DNA of 64,000 nucleotides, from positions 224,016,024 to 224,080,023 of the forward strand of contig NC_134571.1 in the NCBI RefSeq assembly GCF_050947875.1, in the 5' to 3' direction. Each line of letters begins with the position of its first letter. The first letter of the stretch is position 1. This document shows, one piece after another, positions 10,131-20,800 of the stretch. Position numbers and translations under genes: made by a program. The notes beneath the pieces were generated by a model. It did not search any database, had not been told where the DNA came from, and was given only the letters and a program-made list of their open reading frames with translations. This DNA comes from Dermacentor variabilis. Lineage: Eukaryota > Arthropoda > Arachnida > Ixodida > Ixodidae.

Positions 10131-12050
10131 TTTAGTGCTCTACGACTTGCTGAGATTGAACAACGTGTTTTGAAAACTAACGCACTGATCACAGGCACAC
10201 TGCGCAGGAACCAGAAATATGTTCTCCCATGTCAACTCCATGCATGGTATACCGCCATTTTGCACTGCTTCTTTACCGAAATGCGTCCCCTAAAGAGAAA
10301 AGCCAGTGTACCACGTAGCAAGCAGGGGAAGTCGCATAAATTTACCCGCTGCTTTATTGATCGTGAATAAGAACATGAGCTTTCCATAAGAAGCAACGGT
10401 ATTGCGAATTTGCCTGCGCATTGTATATTTTGCATGTACGCTCCGCTGCTTTGGTGGGTCAGGATTCTGAGGAGAATCGAGAATTACAGTGGCCTCAGAG
10501 CTGATGGAACCGTTTTATATTGCATCGACATGGAGCGCATATGTATTAGTGAAACTTTTGTTTGTTTGTTTAGCATGCATGGCATGTTGCAGCGACATAA
10601 TCATCATGCTCCTATACTAATATATTTGTTTGTTCGTGCATGTGCAGTAAGCTCCTTGTATGAATGCCCCTGGCAGAAAAAAAATTAATTGCACGTTTTG
10701 TCAACAACCTCTTGTCTTTGCCTTTAGTAGGCACAGCGCATTCCGGAGTTTTTTTTTTTCGGCCTAGCTTTCCGTCCTTCAGTCCCCACTTGCCTCTCCC
10801 CCACGCACCCACGTGAGCCTGGTCAATGCTATCAGTCAAGCGTTCAGAGAGCCATAAGCTGCTGTGTCGAATTGGGTGTTCTCGGAAGCATGGGGGAAAG
10901 CGGCAGGGTCACTATTGTCCTCCTTGTCGCCCTCCGTCGCTGCCACTCCAAAACGCGGTCGGGCTAGGTCCAGCGGGGGAAAGTGGCGTTTACGCTATAT
11001 TCTTCGTTCACCCTTTCCTTCTATGCGTCGCTAGCATGCCGACTGGTTGCCACACCGCCTGAGTGCTTGCCGTCTTGTCCGTTCTTGCCAGCGCACTCCT
11101 CTCGTGAAAAATGCTCACTTGCGGTCGTCATTCCTACTGAGAAGCCTACATCTTGAAATACGCAGCAATGCGGCCACGAATTTTTGTGAGTGCTAGAATT
11201 AATATAGGCGAAACAACAATTACAAAAAAAGTCGGCGCTCGTGGCCACCGTCTTCGATGTGGGATGAACTCGGATACACAGAAGCATGGATCTTACAATG
11301 GTGAGTGCATTTTTCTTGCGCATGTTTTAAGTTTTATAAGGAGCAATATCACCCAAGCAATATCACGCGGTATATATATTACTGAAACAGGCCTGTCTAA
11401 TGTAGAGTGCCTGTAATTACATAGCTCTTTTTATTTGCAGCCTTTGAATAGTACCCGGAGTAGAACCACGCGTAAATCTCTGTGAATTTCACCCAAATTC
11501 CAGGACTATGATTTTATCAAGCCACGCGCGCCGCCTGATCCTGCTAGTGATACCGAGGAACCACGCTTCTTCTCACTGTTATAGGTCAAGCATCATTTCC
11601 AGCCGACAGTATTTCTTTCTTTTCGTATAATCAATGCCTCTTTTACTAGTGTTTCCTGACGGAACTTCTCGGTTACCACATTCAAAATTTCGCACGAAGG
11701 CCGCATTTTGTCTACACAGTCTGAAACTAGGCTTTTTGTGCTGTAGCAGGTATTGCTGCAATTTTTTAATTATACAGCGCTACGCTGACTAGGTGTGGGC
11801 TGTAAACAAGGCGGACGGATCCTGCGCATTTTATATCTGTTCTCAATGTTACGTTACACCTTGTACAAGATATGCCATATATGTCGAAATATTAAGAAGT
11901 GTTACCTGACAAATCTCTTGAAGAAAGTTTCTTGATTCACCCCTTCGAACTCTCTGCTCAGACTTATAATATTGTTGCAGTATGGCGATTTTTCAAATGA
12001 AAACGCTGCCACATACATTTGTCATACCAACATCTCTGATAATGTTTCTT
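10131..12050. other. Interior of the DNA transposon, unassigned
   Basis: No transposase motif on either strand. A good-looking splice donor (ATG|GTGAGTGC) occurs near 11300. Otherwise AT-rich with short runs; nothing else supportable. Confidence 0.4.
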
Positions 12051-12062
12051 TTTATTTTACAG

Positions 12063-12290
12063 TACAAGCATTTCCTCCAAGTAAAGGTGAAGTCGCTATG
12101 GGATATGGTAGCAATATCAACGAAACCACCGCGTTATCGTGGTCCTCGGGGGCCTGATCCGCCCGCCGTCATCCAAGCACTGACCAACCTGCTTACCGAC
12201 GTCAGCTCCCTGCCCTGAAACCCCTGGCCAGCCCGCCGTCCTCGGCACCTTGCCCAATTCCTATCCTGAGGGCAGTGCCTGCAAATAAAC
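12063..12290 (+). other. Candidate terminal exon inside the DNA transposon
   Basis: A T-rich tract and ACAG at 12050-12062 make a strong acceptor. The next 51 codons are open and end in PPAVIQALTNLLTDVSSLP then TGA at 12216-12218; an AATAAA follows at about 12283. It could be the last exon of a transposase gene or a captured gene end. No family recognised. Confidence 0.35.
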
Positions 12291-12579
12291 TGTTTGAAGA
12301 TAACCGAGCGTCACCCATCTAGGTCCACGGAAAATGCCTGTTAATGAAAATTTATTCGCAAATAAACTGTCATAAACGTCAATTTCAGTATTCTTTTATT
12401 ATTATTTGCAAGCATATATGACTTCTGCTTCTTGACATCTTTTTGTCGAGCTTTCCTAGCTACTATTGAGGAAGACGGTAAGGGGACAATTGCTACAAAA
12501 AATGCCGCTAGCAAAAGGTTTGCGGTAAGAATGCGTGCGTGCTCTAAAGCCAGCGTATCTAAAATATTCGTCATGCAAA

Positions 12580-12990
12580 GGGCATTGGCTCAAAGCTGGC
12601 ATTAATAATGGCAACGATATGGCTCAACACTGGTGCTACGCTGGCAGCACGATGGCTGCTGCCTTGGCATAACATTGGTCCAATCTTGGCTTTAACGCTG
12701 GTCCTACGATGGCTGCTCAATTGGCATAACATTGGTCCAATCTTGGCTTTAACGCTGGTCCTACAATGACTGCTTAATTGGCATAACATTGGTCCAATCT
12801 TGGCTTTAACACTGGTCCTACGCTGGCAACACAATGGCTGCTGCATTGGCATAACATTGGTCCAATCTTGGCTTTAACGCTGGGCCAGCATTGGATTGGA
12901 TTGCACTTTGCCAATATGCCAACATTGGTCCAACATTGGTACCAATTTCTGCCAGCATTTGGCCATGGTTGGGCCAATGCTGGTGTGCTG
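12580..12990 (+). repeat. Right subterminal minisatellite
   Basis: Four to five copies of a 57-68 bp unit containing GGCATAACATTGGTCCAATC then TTGGCTTTAACGCTGG. Its word content (TTGG...CCAA) resembles the left-end repeats in inverted form. Confidence 0.8.
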
Positions 12991-12996
12991 CCTGGG

Positions 12997-14204
12997 ATAC
13001 ATCGAGGAAATTCTGGAAACCAGCAATGCGTTTGTCCTCTCGGATTCTGCCGCATCTACCCCGACGACCGTAGTTCCCGAGCCCCAGACTTGGACATAAA
13101 TCCAATTCTACCCGTGATTAAGCAGCAACAGCTCCGAAGTCTAGTTCGACTATACAAAGAGTGCTTTTCGACGTCATCAAGGATTCGGCGAACCCCAGTC
13201 GCAAAACATCGCATAATAACCGAAGAGCGCACTCGACCTCTCCGCCAAAGCCCTTACCGAGTTTCGACGCGCGAACGTGAAGCTATAAGGCACCGAGTTG
13301 ACGAAATGCTGCGCAGCGACATCATCCAGCCATCCAAAACCCGTGGGCGTCTCCTGTAGTCTTGGTTAAGAAAAAGGACAGAACCCTACGTTTCTGCGTC
13401 GATTATCGTCGCCTGAACAAGATTACGAAGAAGGACGTATACCACGAATAGACGATGTATTGGATCGACTCTGCAACACTAACTACTTCTCGTCAATGGA
13501 CCTCAAGTCTGGCTATTGGCAAATAGAAGTCGACGAAAGAGATCGCGAAAAGACGGCCTTCATCCCCCCAGACGGCCTCTACGAGTTCAAGGTTATGCCA
13601 TTAGGACTGTGCTCGGCGCCTGCAACGTTCCAGCGCGTGATGGACACGGTTTTAGCAGGACTGAAGTGGCAGACCTGTCTCGTTTACCTGGATGACGTCG
13701 TAAGCTTCGCCGGAAATTTCGACGATCACCTCAGGCGGCTTGCGACAGTACTAGAGGCCATCAAGTCATCAGGGCTCACTCTGAAGCCCGAAAAGTGCCG
13801 CTTCGCTTACGATGAGCTTCTGTTCCTAGGCCACGTAATCAGCAAATCCGGTGTCCGCCCAGACCCACGAAAGACAGCTGCCATCGCACAGTTCCCGCAA
13901 CCCATCGAGAAGTGCGTAGATTACTTGGCATGTGTGCCTACTACAGGCGCTTTGTCAAAGACTTTTCCCGCATCGCTGAGCCGTTGACACGTCTAACTAA
14001 ATGTGATGTTGAGTTGAGGTGGGAAACGCCGCAGGCCGACGCATTCGAAGAACTGAAACGACGCATGCAGTCGCCGCCGGTACTTGCGCACTTCGACGAG
14101 TACGCCGATACAGAAATCCATACTGACGCCAGTAGCCTAGGCCTCGGTGCCGTTCTAGTCCAGAGGAGAAACCGAGTCAAACAGGTGATAGCTTACGCTA
14201 GCCG
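12997..14204 (+). pseudogene. Gypsy element 1 RT and partial RNase H
   Basis: Resumes with the sense sequence for EEILETSNAFVLSDS. RT begins [20 protein letters not shown] (about 13250). A one-base loss near 13340 and a short deletion near 13440 break the frame. The catalytic YLDDVV box lies at about 13680-13700. A further frameshift is near 13905, then RLLGMCAYYRRFVKDF and the RNase H start HTDASSLGLGAVLVQ (14120-14160). It ends abruptly after AYASR at about 14204. Three breaks make it non-functional. Confidence 0.85.
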
Positions 14205-14392
14205 CACTGTAAAAAATCGTCCGTTGTTTTTACGGGAATTCGACCGTCAGTTTTGGCTGCAAACTTGTTCCCGTAAAAATTACGGATCTGTTATTCCTAG
14301 TCACGGGCCTTCCTTGTGACGTTCACACCTTTCCCGTAAAAATAACGTAGACTCGTAATTTTTTTACGGGTACCGTCAGTAAAATTTACAGT
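14205..14392. mobile_element. Short TIR-like element at the gypsy break
   Basis: Starts ACTGTAAAAAATCGTCCG and ends AATTTACAGT, with CCCGTAAAAAT/ATTTTTTTACGGG words inside, so the ends are roughly inverted. The gypsy sequence does not resume after it, so it may instead be one end of a larger insertion. Its right boundary is tentative. Confidence 0.4.
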
Positions 14393-16574
14393 TCCTCCTG
14401 AAAATCACTCGTCAGTTGTTTTACTTTGCTATTAAATACCACCCTTACGGCATGAATTCCGCCGGCGAAAATGAAGCTAGACACTGCACAACTGCATCTT
14501 TAATTTCAATATTGAACGATACTGTCCCTTAAAAACAATATATTAGCGTACTGTACTTTTAATCGCTTGTTTCACGCGGTCTGACTGTTCCGAATCTGAA
14601 TGTTCTAGTCAGGGTAGTCGGGATGCGGAACTCTCCTTTCCTGCAACAAAATATATCGCACATACTGACTGAAGCTGAAATAGGCTGCAACACAACTAAG
14701 CACCAATGCAGTGCAAATACCGCATCAGAGAAAATAAACAATATACTGCGACAGCTGCCAGTAATTTGCAGGTAATTAAGGGCACCATAATCGTGGCCAC
14801 TATTTTGTAGCGATGCATTATTCTTTGCTGTTCTTATAATCCACCACAAATGCCTGTCTGATCCTATTGATAATGAGGGCACACCACTGGCCAAGCACGA
14901 AAAGCCTGAAAAAGTACAGAATCGGAAAAGGCATCGCTAGAAAATATCAGCGCTGTCAACAGAACAAATAGAAATAAAGTACGCGAGCAGCTTAACTTAT
15001 TGTAATGGCCATCTCACTTTTTGAAACACAACTGATACAGAATGAGAACTTTACACTGGAAAACATCCAGTGATGTTTTATAGTGAACAACAAATATTTC
15101 AAAACACTTTATTGCACTTTACGTAGCTTTAAAATAATTTCTTGTGTAGATGACTTGGTGAAAGGGAACCATTTCTGTAGTTCGCATTTCAAGGTTCTGG
15201 GCTGCTTGACAGACGAGAAAGTATCCCTGCGTGTGGTCAACTAGTTCGTGCTGTGGGGCAAAGTAAAAAGAATGACTCAGTGGGCTTCCAAATGTTATAA
15301 AGAGACGCTTACATAGAATGTGAGTGCTCTTGAAACGAGTGGTTTGCATTTTATGAAAGGTAGAATGACTTATAACATATTTTCAAAGTTAGCGCACAAC
15401 AGAGAAGGGAGGTATATGGGGCAGACTTACCTAGATGTTCCATTCACACTCAGTAATGCGCTGCACCAAGGCAAGAACTTTCTTGCTGACCGCCACATTT
15501 CCTTTTTTGCCCTTCCTACCACGGTCTGGATTTATGCCAAAAAGTGCCCTAAATGCCCCCCCCCCCAATAAGGAGAAGGCAGGCATAATTGCAATAAAGC
15601 CTATATATAACGACATTTAAAAAATGATTCGGATAATCTGGATTTTTTTTTTGAATGCCACAGCTCACGCTGATTTCATGGTGCGTACGAAGATCACAGT
15701 TTAAAGGGAATAATAGCACATATTGGGTGCATTTTGTTGCTGAACTGTCCTGAGAAAACTGAGTACTAAATATTAATTTTCGCTGTTTAATAGTAAGCTC
15801 TGTCGTTAACATAATGAGACACTAACATACTGGCAGCATAGGATATTCACAGGAAGTCATTAGTTATATTTTTAATCACAGGTTTCATGGCTTATGTGGA
15901 AATTATAGAAATGGTGACAGTGAATGTTTATTGCAAGTCAATATTTTTAAAATTCAAGAGAGAGAGCATGCGGTTTAAAACACTTGTCCTGAAATATCGG
16001 CTTCAAGTACACCAACATTCCATATTGGTTTGCAAACCCTTGCATATGGAGGTCTCAGTTGTAGAACCATACGGAATGCTAATGTACTTGGCACCAACAT
16101 TTCCAGCCAAATATTTCGAACTAGGTGCTTGCGTTAGATATTTCCAAAAATGCGCCAGCCTAAAACAATAACTAGCCCCAATTTTGCGATCACCATACTT
16201 GGTGTAAAACAGAGAAATAAAGTTACATATTTTAGTTTATTACACCGTCTTAACGTTCATTTCGCATTATATTGACTTCTTATCTCAATAACTAGACTGT
16301 AAATACCAAATTTTAATGGTCTGCCGTTCCGTAAATAAAAGAGGCCTGTACAACGATGTAATCATCACTACTGCCTGCTTTGTGTAGCATGGCAGTGTAA
16401 TAGGACAGCCCATAATTGCAAGTGCCTCATGTAATTCCTTAAGATAAATCAACAAAACACTCTGCGCTATACGGCTGCTACATTACAACTCCTTTAAGTA
16501 CTTATCCAATAAAAATTGAAGCTCTTTGGCACCATTTATAGTCAACGAAATGCCAAACAAACTTTGAATGCACG
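14393..16574. other. Non-coding, unassigned
   Basis: AT-rich. A C10 run lies near 15558 and a T10 run near 15640. The open frames here resemble no protein family and have no codon-like character. Confidence 0.4.
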
Positions 16575-16710
16575 TACACTGTAAACAGAAAAACACCCAG
16601 ATGGGCATTTTTGGCTTGTCCTCTAGCGCATTCCCTTTTGTACATGTTTCTACTCTCATTGAATGGGAGTGCAATAATACTCCCATTTAGATGAGAGTGT
16701 TTGCAGTGTA
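16575..16710. mobile_element. MITE, 136 bp, TA flanked
   Basis: TACACTGTAAAC at the left pairs with GTTTGCAGTGTA at the right, 11 of 12 bases inverted. The outermost TA could be the target duplication, as for Tc1/mariner-type MITEs. Inside is a second small hairpin, AATGGGAGT / ACTCCCATT, at 16660-16687. Confidence 0.65.
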
Positions 16711-16933
16711 CATCAGGAGCAATCAGCAGTACCATTTTACTCCCGCTTGCAGAAATTCGAAGAGGTACAATGGCAGTTTTATTATTTCCATTTGAGAGCA
16801 TTTGCGGTGGAATCGAGGAGTTTTCTTTGGTGTTAATTTAAGAGTAAATAGGTGGAAATAAAGGCATTGTAGTTTACTCCCCCCTACCCCCCCCCGTTTT
16901 TTAGGCAGTAAATGGGAGCAATTTTTACATCCA
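16711..16933. other. Non-coding, with C/T run
   Basis: Contains a homopolymer-rich C tract (about 16878-16898). Words such as ACTCCC and TGGGAG echo the adjacent MITE. No gene. Confidence 0.35.
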
Positions 16934-17074
16934 AAATAAACCCCTTCAAAGCTTTTATTCACTGCTGGAAGCTCAAAATGCAGTCCCGTGAAAATGCAAG
17001 CCATTGGCTTGCATTCCCACGAGACTGCTTTTTGAGCACTTAAAAGTGGTTAAAAGCTTTGGAGGGCTTTGTTT
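16934..17074. repeat. Long palindrome with no loop
   Basis: Two arms of about 70 bp meet at GCAAGCCATTGGCTTGC (16996-17012), centred on 17004. Further out, AGTCCCGTGAAAATGC pairs with GCATTCCCACGAGACT, and CCTTCAAAGCTTTT with AAAAGCTTTGGAGGG. There are a few mismatches and a short extra stretch in the right arm. Confidence 0.85.
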
Positions 17075-17240
17075 CGGGTTGTTCAGACGCCAGGGTAGAA
17101 ACATCTTGGAGTTCTTGTGCACTATGAAAGATTACATGCAAAGCAAGCACTCACAAAATATTTTATTAGAAATATGACATTTTATATATTGCAGTCCTGC
17201 GGTTCTTTCCAACAATGAGTACAAATGGTGGCTAGACAGT

Positions 17241-17534
17241 TTGTACATGTTTAGAACAGTATTTTTAAAGATACAGGTAATGTACAAAAATTCCATTCCG
17301 AAATTCCGAGACCGAGACCACTATGTTGCAGCGAAGAACAGAACTGCCGTTATCCTAAATGCATCGGTGCACATCGCACTGGATAACTTTGCAGCTGCGG
17401 AGTTGGCATTTCTGCTTCCCAATACATCAGTGATTGCCCAGCCCTTGGACCAAAGCACCATTAAGGCTGTGAAACTCTACACAAGAATCGGCTGCAAAGA
17501 AGTTTTTCAGGCGTTGAGTGTGGCCACTGGTTAG
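17241..17534 (+). pseudogene. Tigger/pogo-type transposase fragment
   Basis: The frame contains NRTAVILNASVHIALDN, then AELAFLLPNTSVIAQPLDQS and TIKAVKLYTR. This is the third catalytic region of the DDE_1 transposases (pogo/Tigger, CENP-B relatives): a DN..H motif, then LPxNTxxxxQPLDQ. The Asp that should precede NASVH is Leu here, so a catalytic residue is lost. Only about 60 codons of family match remain. It lies antisense just past the stop codon of the minus-strand gene, probably within its 3' untranslated region. Confidence 0.75.
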
Positions 17535-17538
17535 TAGC

Positions 17539-17817
17539 CTATGGCTCTTCCAGGGAGTCTGCATGGCCTCTGAAAAAATTGATTAGTTGAAGAGCTTTGA
17601 CGCGCGGCTTTGTGTGCGTTAAGTTCAGAAACGCATGTTCTATGAATGTTAACATTTTGTGCGCCTTTCGTGGGTATTCCACATGAAACACCCAAAAGGA
17701 TGCAAAAAGGCAGGCTACTCCCGAAAGCAGCGAGGAGACTTGAAACACTAGTTGCTTGTCGATGTGCAGTGCCAATCCTTCACCCTGCACCAGACACGGG
17801 GTCAGCGGGGCTTCTTC
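17539..17817 (-). CDS. Exon 10 (last coding exon)
   Basis: A strong polypyrimidine acceptor (TTTTTTTTAACCGTAG) is followed by 92 codons and TAG: EEAPLTPCLVQGEGLALHID, then FASFWVFHVEYPRKAHKML and a helical end FFRGHADSLEEP. Phase 0 fits exon 9. The FWVFHVEYP block corresponds to the C-terminal YYVFNIxYP block of the family. A minus-strand AATAAA lies near 17165, about 370 bases past the stop. Confidence 0.8.
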   Translation of the reverse strand, partial: EEAPLTPCLVQGEGLALHIDKQLVFQVSSLLSGVACLFASFWVFHVEYPRKAHKMLTFIEHAFLNLTHTKPRVKALQLINFFRGHADSLEEP

Positions 17818-20800
17818 CTACGGTTAAAAAAAGGAATGCTATTGTGTAAAGTCTTTTAGAGTCAATAACGCTGAACCAACTACAAAAAAAAACATTTTCC
17901 CTTTAGACCCACACACGAGTAGTGGGTGTTTAAGAGAAAGCCGGACATGTATAGTGACTATTGATATCCTGATAAAAAAAAGACTTTCTTTCCTTTGTTT
18001 TTGCTGCCCAAGTGCTGAGGACAACGAAATTAGTTTTCAAGAAAAATTTGGCTTCACAAAAAAAATATAAGCACCTAATGAGTTAAAGTACTTGTTGCAG
18101 ATCTTTCCGAATTCACATTTTGGTTGGCTCCCAAAGCAAAGGATGGTGGGTACTGCTCTAAGAATACTTAGCAATAGACTACAGGTCAAAAGCCTTGATT
18201 CCGTTTTGCGCCGTAAAGTAAAGGAACCTGCTATAAGCACACAGACCCCATGTGTCGCAATGGTGGAACCATTTATTCAGCCACATTTCTCATTTTCCAA
18301 TTCCAAAACTAAAATAATGCAACTTGTTTTTTAAGATTGCTTTAAGTAAAGCCAATAAACTTATTTTGGAAACATTTAGGGAAGTCAGACTGCTTTTTTG
18401 AAGAGTATCGTAAAGCTCATTTACTGATCTGGCCAAACTTGAGCACCTCTCGTGGGACATTTAGTGCTGTTGAGGGAAGAGATACTTGGTCGAAATTAAA
18501 CTTTCATGGCAACAAGTTGGCAAAATTTTGAAACCGCGCACTACATAAATTGAAATAAGAATAAAGAAAAATCTCTAATATGCAACACTTCGTTCTTGCT
18601 TTTGATATTGTAGCAGTGATACTGTGCGGTAATCAGTTGCGATTGAGGCAATTGACAAGTAGTCTGTCGCTAAATATTTTTAGAGCTATAGCTACGATAC
18701 TTTTCTATTAGTACTTAACCAAATGTGGATTCATAAAAAATTTGCACAGAACAGTTCTGGCTCACCAGGCAGTTCAATACTTTTGCATAGAAAACAATGG
18801 TTTCATTGTACATGACACTCAGCCAACCGATTACAACTTTTTCATTAAAATTAAGTAGCCACCTACATGCACCGGACAAACATGCGGTACTTGAAGGGCT
18901 ACTAGAGGCAAATACTAAGTCAATGTAGATTGTCAAAATTTCATTCTAGAAACCTCGCTACACTTGTTTCGTGCCAAGAAAAGATAAAATCAAGTTTGAA
19001 GGGTCCGGATGCCTTTGGCGCAATTCATATAACCAGCCCGCAAGTGGCGACATTGCATACGCAGTCACCGCCCTTTACTGCCATCGGCGAGTAAAACGGT
19101 GCCCAACAGACATCACGGTTTTCTGCAGAAAGCGCAAACACGCAGCCAAGAAGCAACAGAGCCAAGAGAGAGCGTTGGATTCGCCACTGCAGCTGCTCTT
19201 GGTCGAGTGGTGTGGACTGTTCAGGAATACCACAATATCACATGGATGTGTCATTCTCTGCTACTCGCAGTACGCGAGTTTCTTGAGCCAGCGAAACCAG
19301 CTGAGCACTACACGATAACTACTGGAATGTGAAAAACAGGCGATAGAGTGGAGAAAATGAAACCCTTTAACCACCCGCGTGGTTGTCAGGGCTTCCTTTT
19401 TCTAAATATGAAATAGAACTGGACATCTTTTTCATCTTACAGTGCAATACAATTATCTATTACAAGTGGTTGATAACTAGCGACAGTTATAATGAGTGCC
19501 TTCGTCATCAGGCTAGTACTTGAATGTACTGGGGGAGTCTGATCGTCTCCTGCCCTTGTGTAAATTTCTCGATTACTAAAGCTTTGTTCAAGATAATATT
19601 GATGCCTTAAATGTTCTTGAGCTCTAATTTATCACTTCAGCTTGACTTAATATTTGCCTTTAGTGTCCTTTAAAAGCATGATGCGTATTGGGAAAAGAAT
19701 CCTGTGGCAGTTAGAGGAAATAAACAAGAGCATTAGGTTTTGGCCGAGTTGGTTGTACATGGTTCTTATTAGCGTTTTGCACGCACAAAGACAAGACGTC
19801 AAACGAAAAATGGACTCACAATATGCGCAAACTCAACTGGCTTTTATTGTGACAGCAACATATATAAACGCTTCCACAATCAGAAAAAAAAACGAGATGG
19901 CAAGAAAACAAACAAAACCACGTTTGCTGCAAAACTGCATAGCCACATGTGCCGGCGAAACCAAACGTCACTGTCATACCTTTTCACCGCCCAGAAACCT
20001 CACTTCCTTATCCTTTAATGCTACAGATGGGGCACTAACACAACTCTGATCATGCCGAAGAATTTCTCTGGCTTCAACTATCTCCCTGGTTAAGCAATTT
20101 ATGTGAGAAAAATAATATTGTGCATCTGTTAAAGATAGGATAACACCTATTGCATGACTTGCAGTATTCTGCCGTGTGGCCTTCGATGCCTTACTTTACC
20201 ATGCGGTGATGTTCTGCTAGCCTCTCGTTTACGCATCCGCTGGTTCGACCGATATAACGCCCGATATAACGCTGCACGAGTTCGTTGCATGCAAAGAAAG
20301 TGTAGTATATCGGGTTCCCTTGTCGTGCGGCAACTGTTATATCGGTCAAACCAGCCGATACGTAAACGAGAGGCTAGCAGAACATCGCCGCAAAGTAAAG
20401 CAAGGCATCGAGGGCCACATGGCAGAACACTGCAAGTCATGCAATGGGTGTTATACTACCTTTAACAGATGCACGATATTATTTTCTCACATATATCGCT
20501 TATATCATATATATCACATATATCGCTTCTGGGCGGTGAGAAGGTATGGCAGTGACGTTTGGTTTCACTAGTGGCTATGCAGTTTTGCTCATGGTTTTGT
20601 TTGTTTTCCTGCCATCCCGTTTTTTTTCCTGATCTTGGAGGCGTATATATATGTCGCTGTCACAATAAAAACCAGCTGAAGTTTGCGCATGTTGTGTGTC
20701 CCTTCTTCGTTCGACGTTCTGTCTGTGCGCGCAAGTCTAATAAGAAATAAACAATCTGCTTTTAATTACTGTGTACTCATTTTAATAGCTAAATGTAGCA

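Larger units (their letters stand above)
9723..12996. mobile_element. Non-autonomous DNA transposon inserted in gypsy pol
   Basis: Ends are CCCAGGCGGCAC and GTGCTGCCTGGG, a 12-bp terminal inverted repeat with one mismatch. It is flanked by AT at 9721-9722 and 12997-12998. Removing it and one AT restores the gypsy reading frame across the site (ATG GCA TAC ATC). Both ends carry TTGG/CCAA-rich subterminal repeats, with a minisatellite at the right end. I see no transposase. The 2-bp AT duplication differs from the TA of Tc1/mariner elements; superfamily not assigned. Confidence 0.8.
7097..14204 (+). mobile_element. Ty3/gypsy LTR retrotransposon, 3'-truncated
   Basis: The order is 5' LTR (7097-7516), primer-site region, gag, protease, then RT and part of RNase H. 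The 3' end stops inside RNase H at about 14204, where a different sequence beginning ACTGTAAAAAATCG starts; integrase and the 3' LTR are missing. The body is interrupted by a DNA transposon at 9723-12996. It is the same family as the element at 48122-52627 but older: its LTR is more diverged and its frames are broken at several indels. Confidence 0.85.

Noticed and set aside
14205..14392. Simple MITE insertion into gypsy
   Set aside because: The gypsy RNase H does not resume after the right end, so a plain insertion is not supported. It is kept only as a low-confidence TIR-like segment.
18971..19336. Plus-strand open frame of 115 codons
   Set aside because: No family resemblance. It lies in intron 9 and overlaps another equally open frame.
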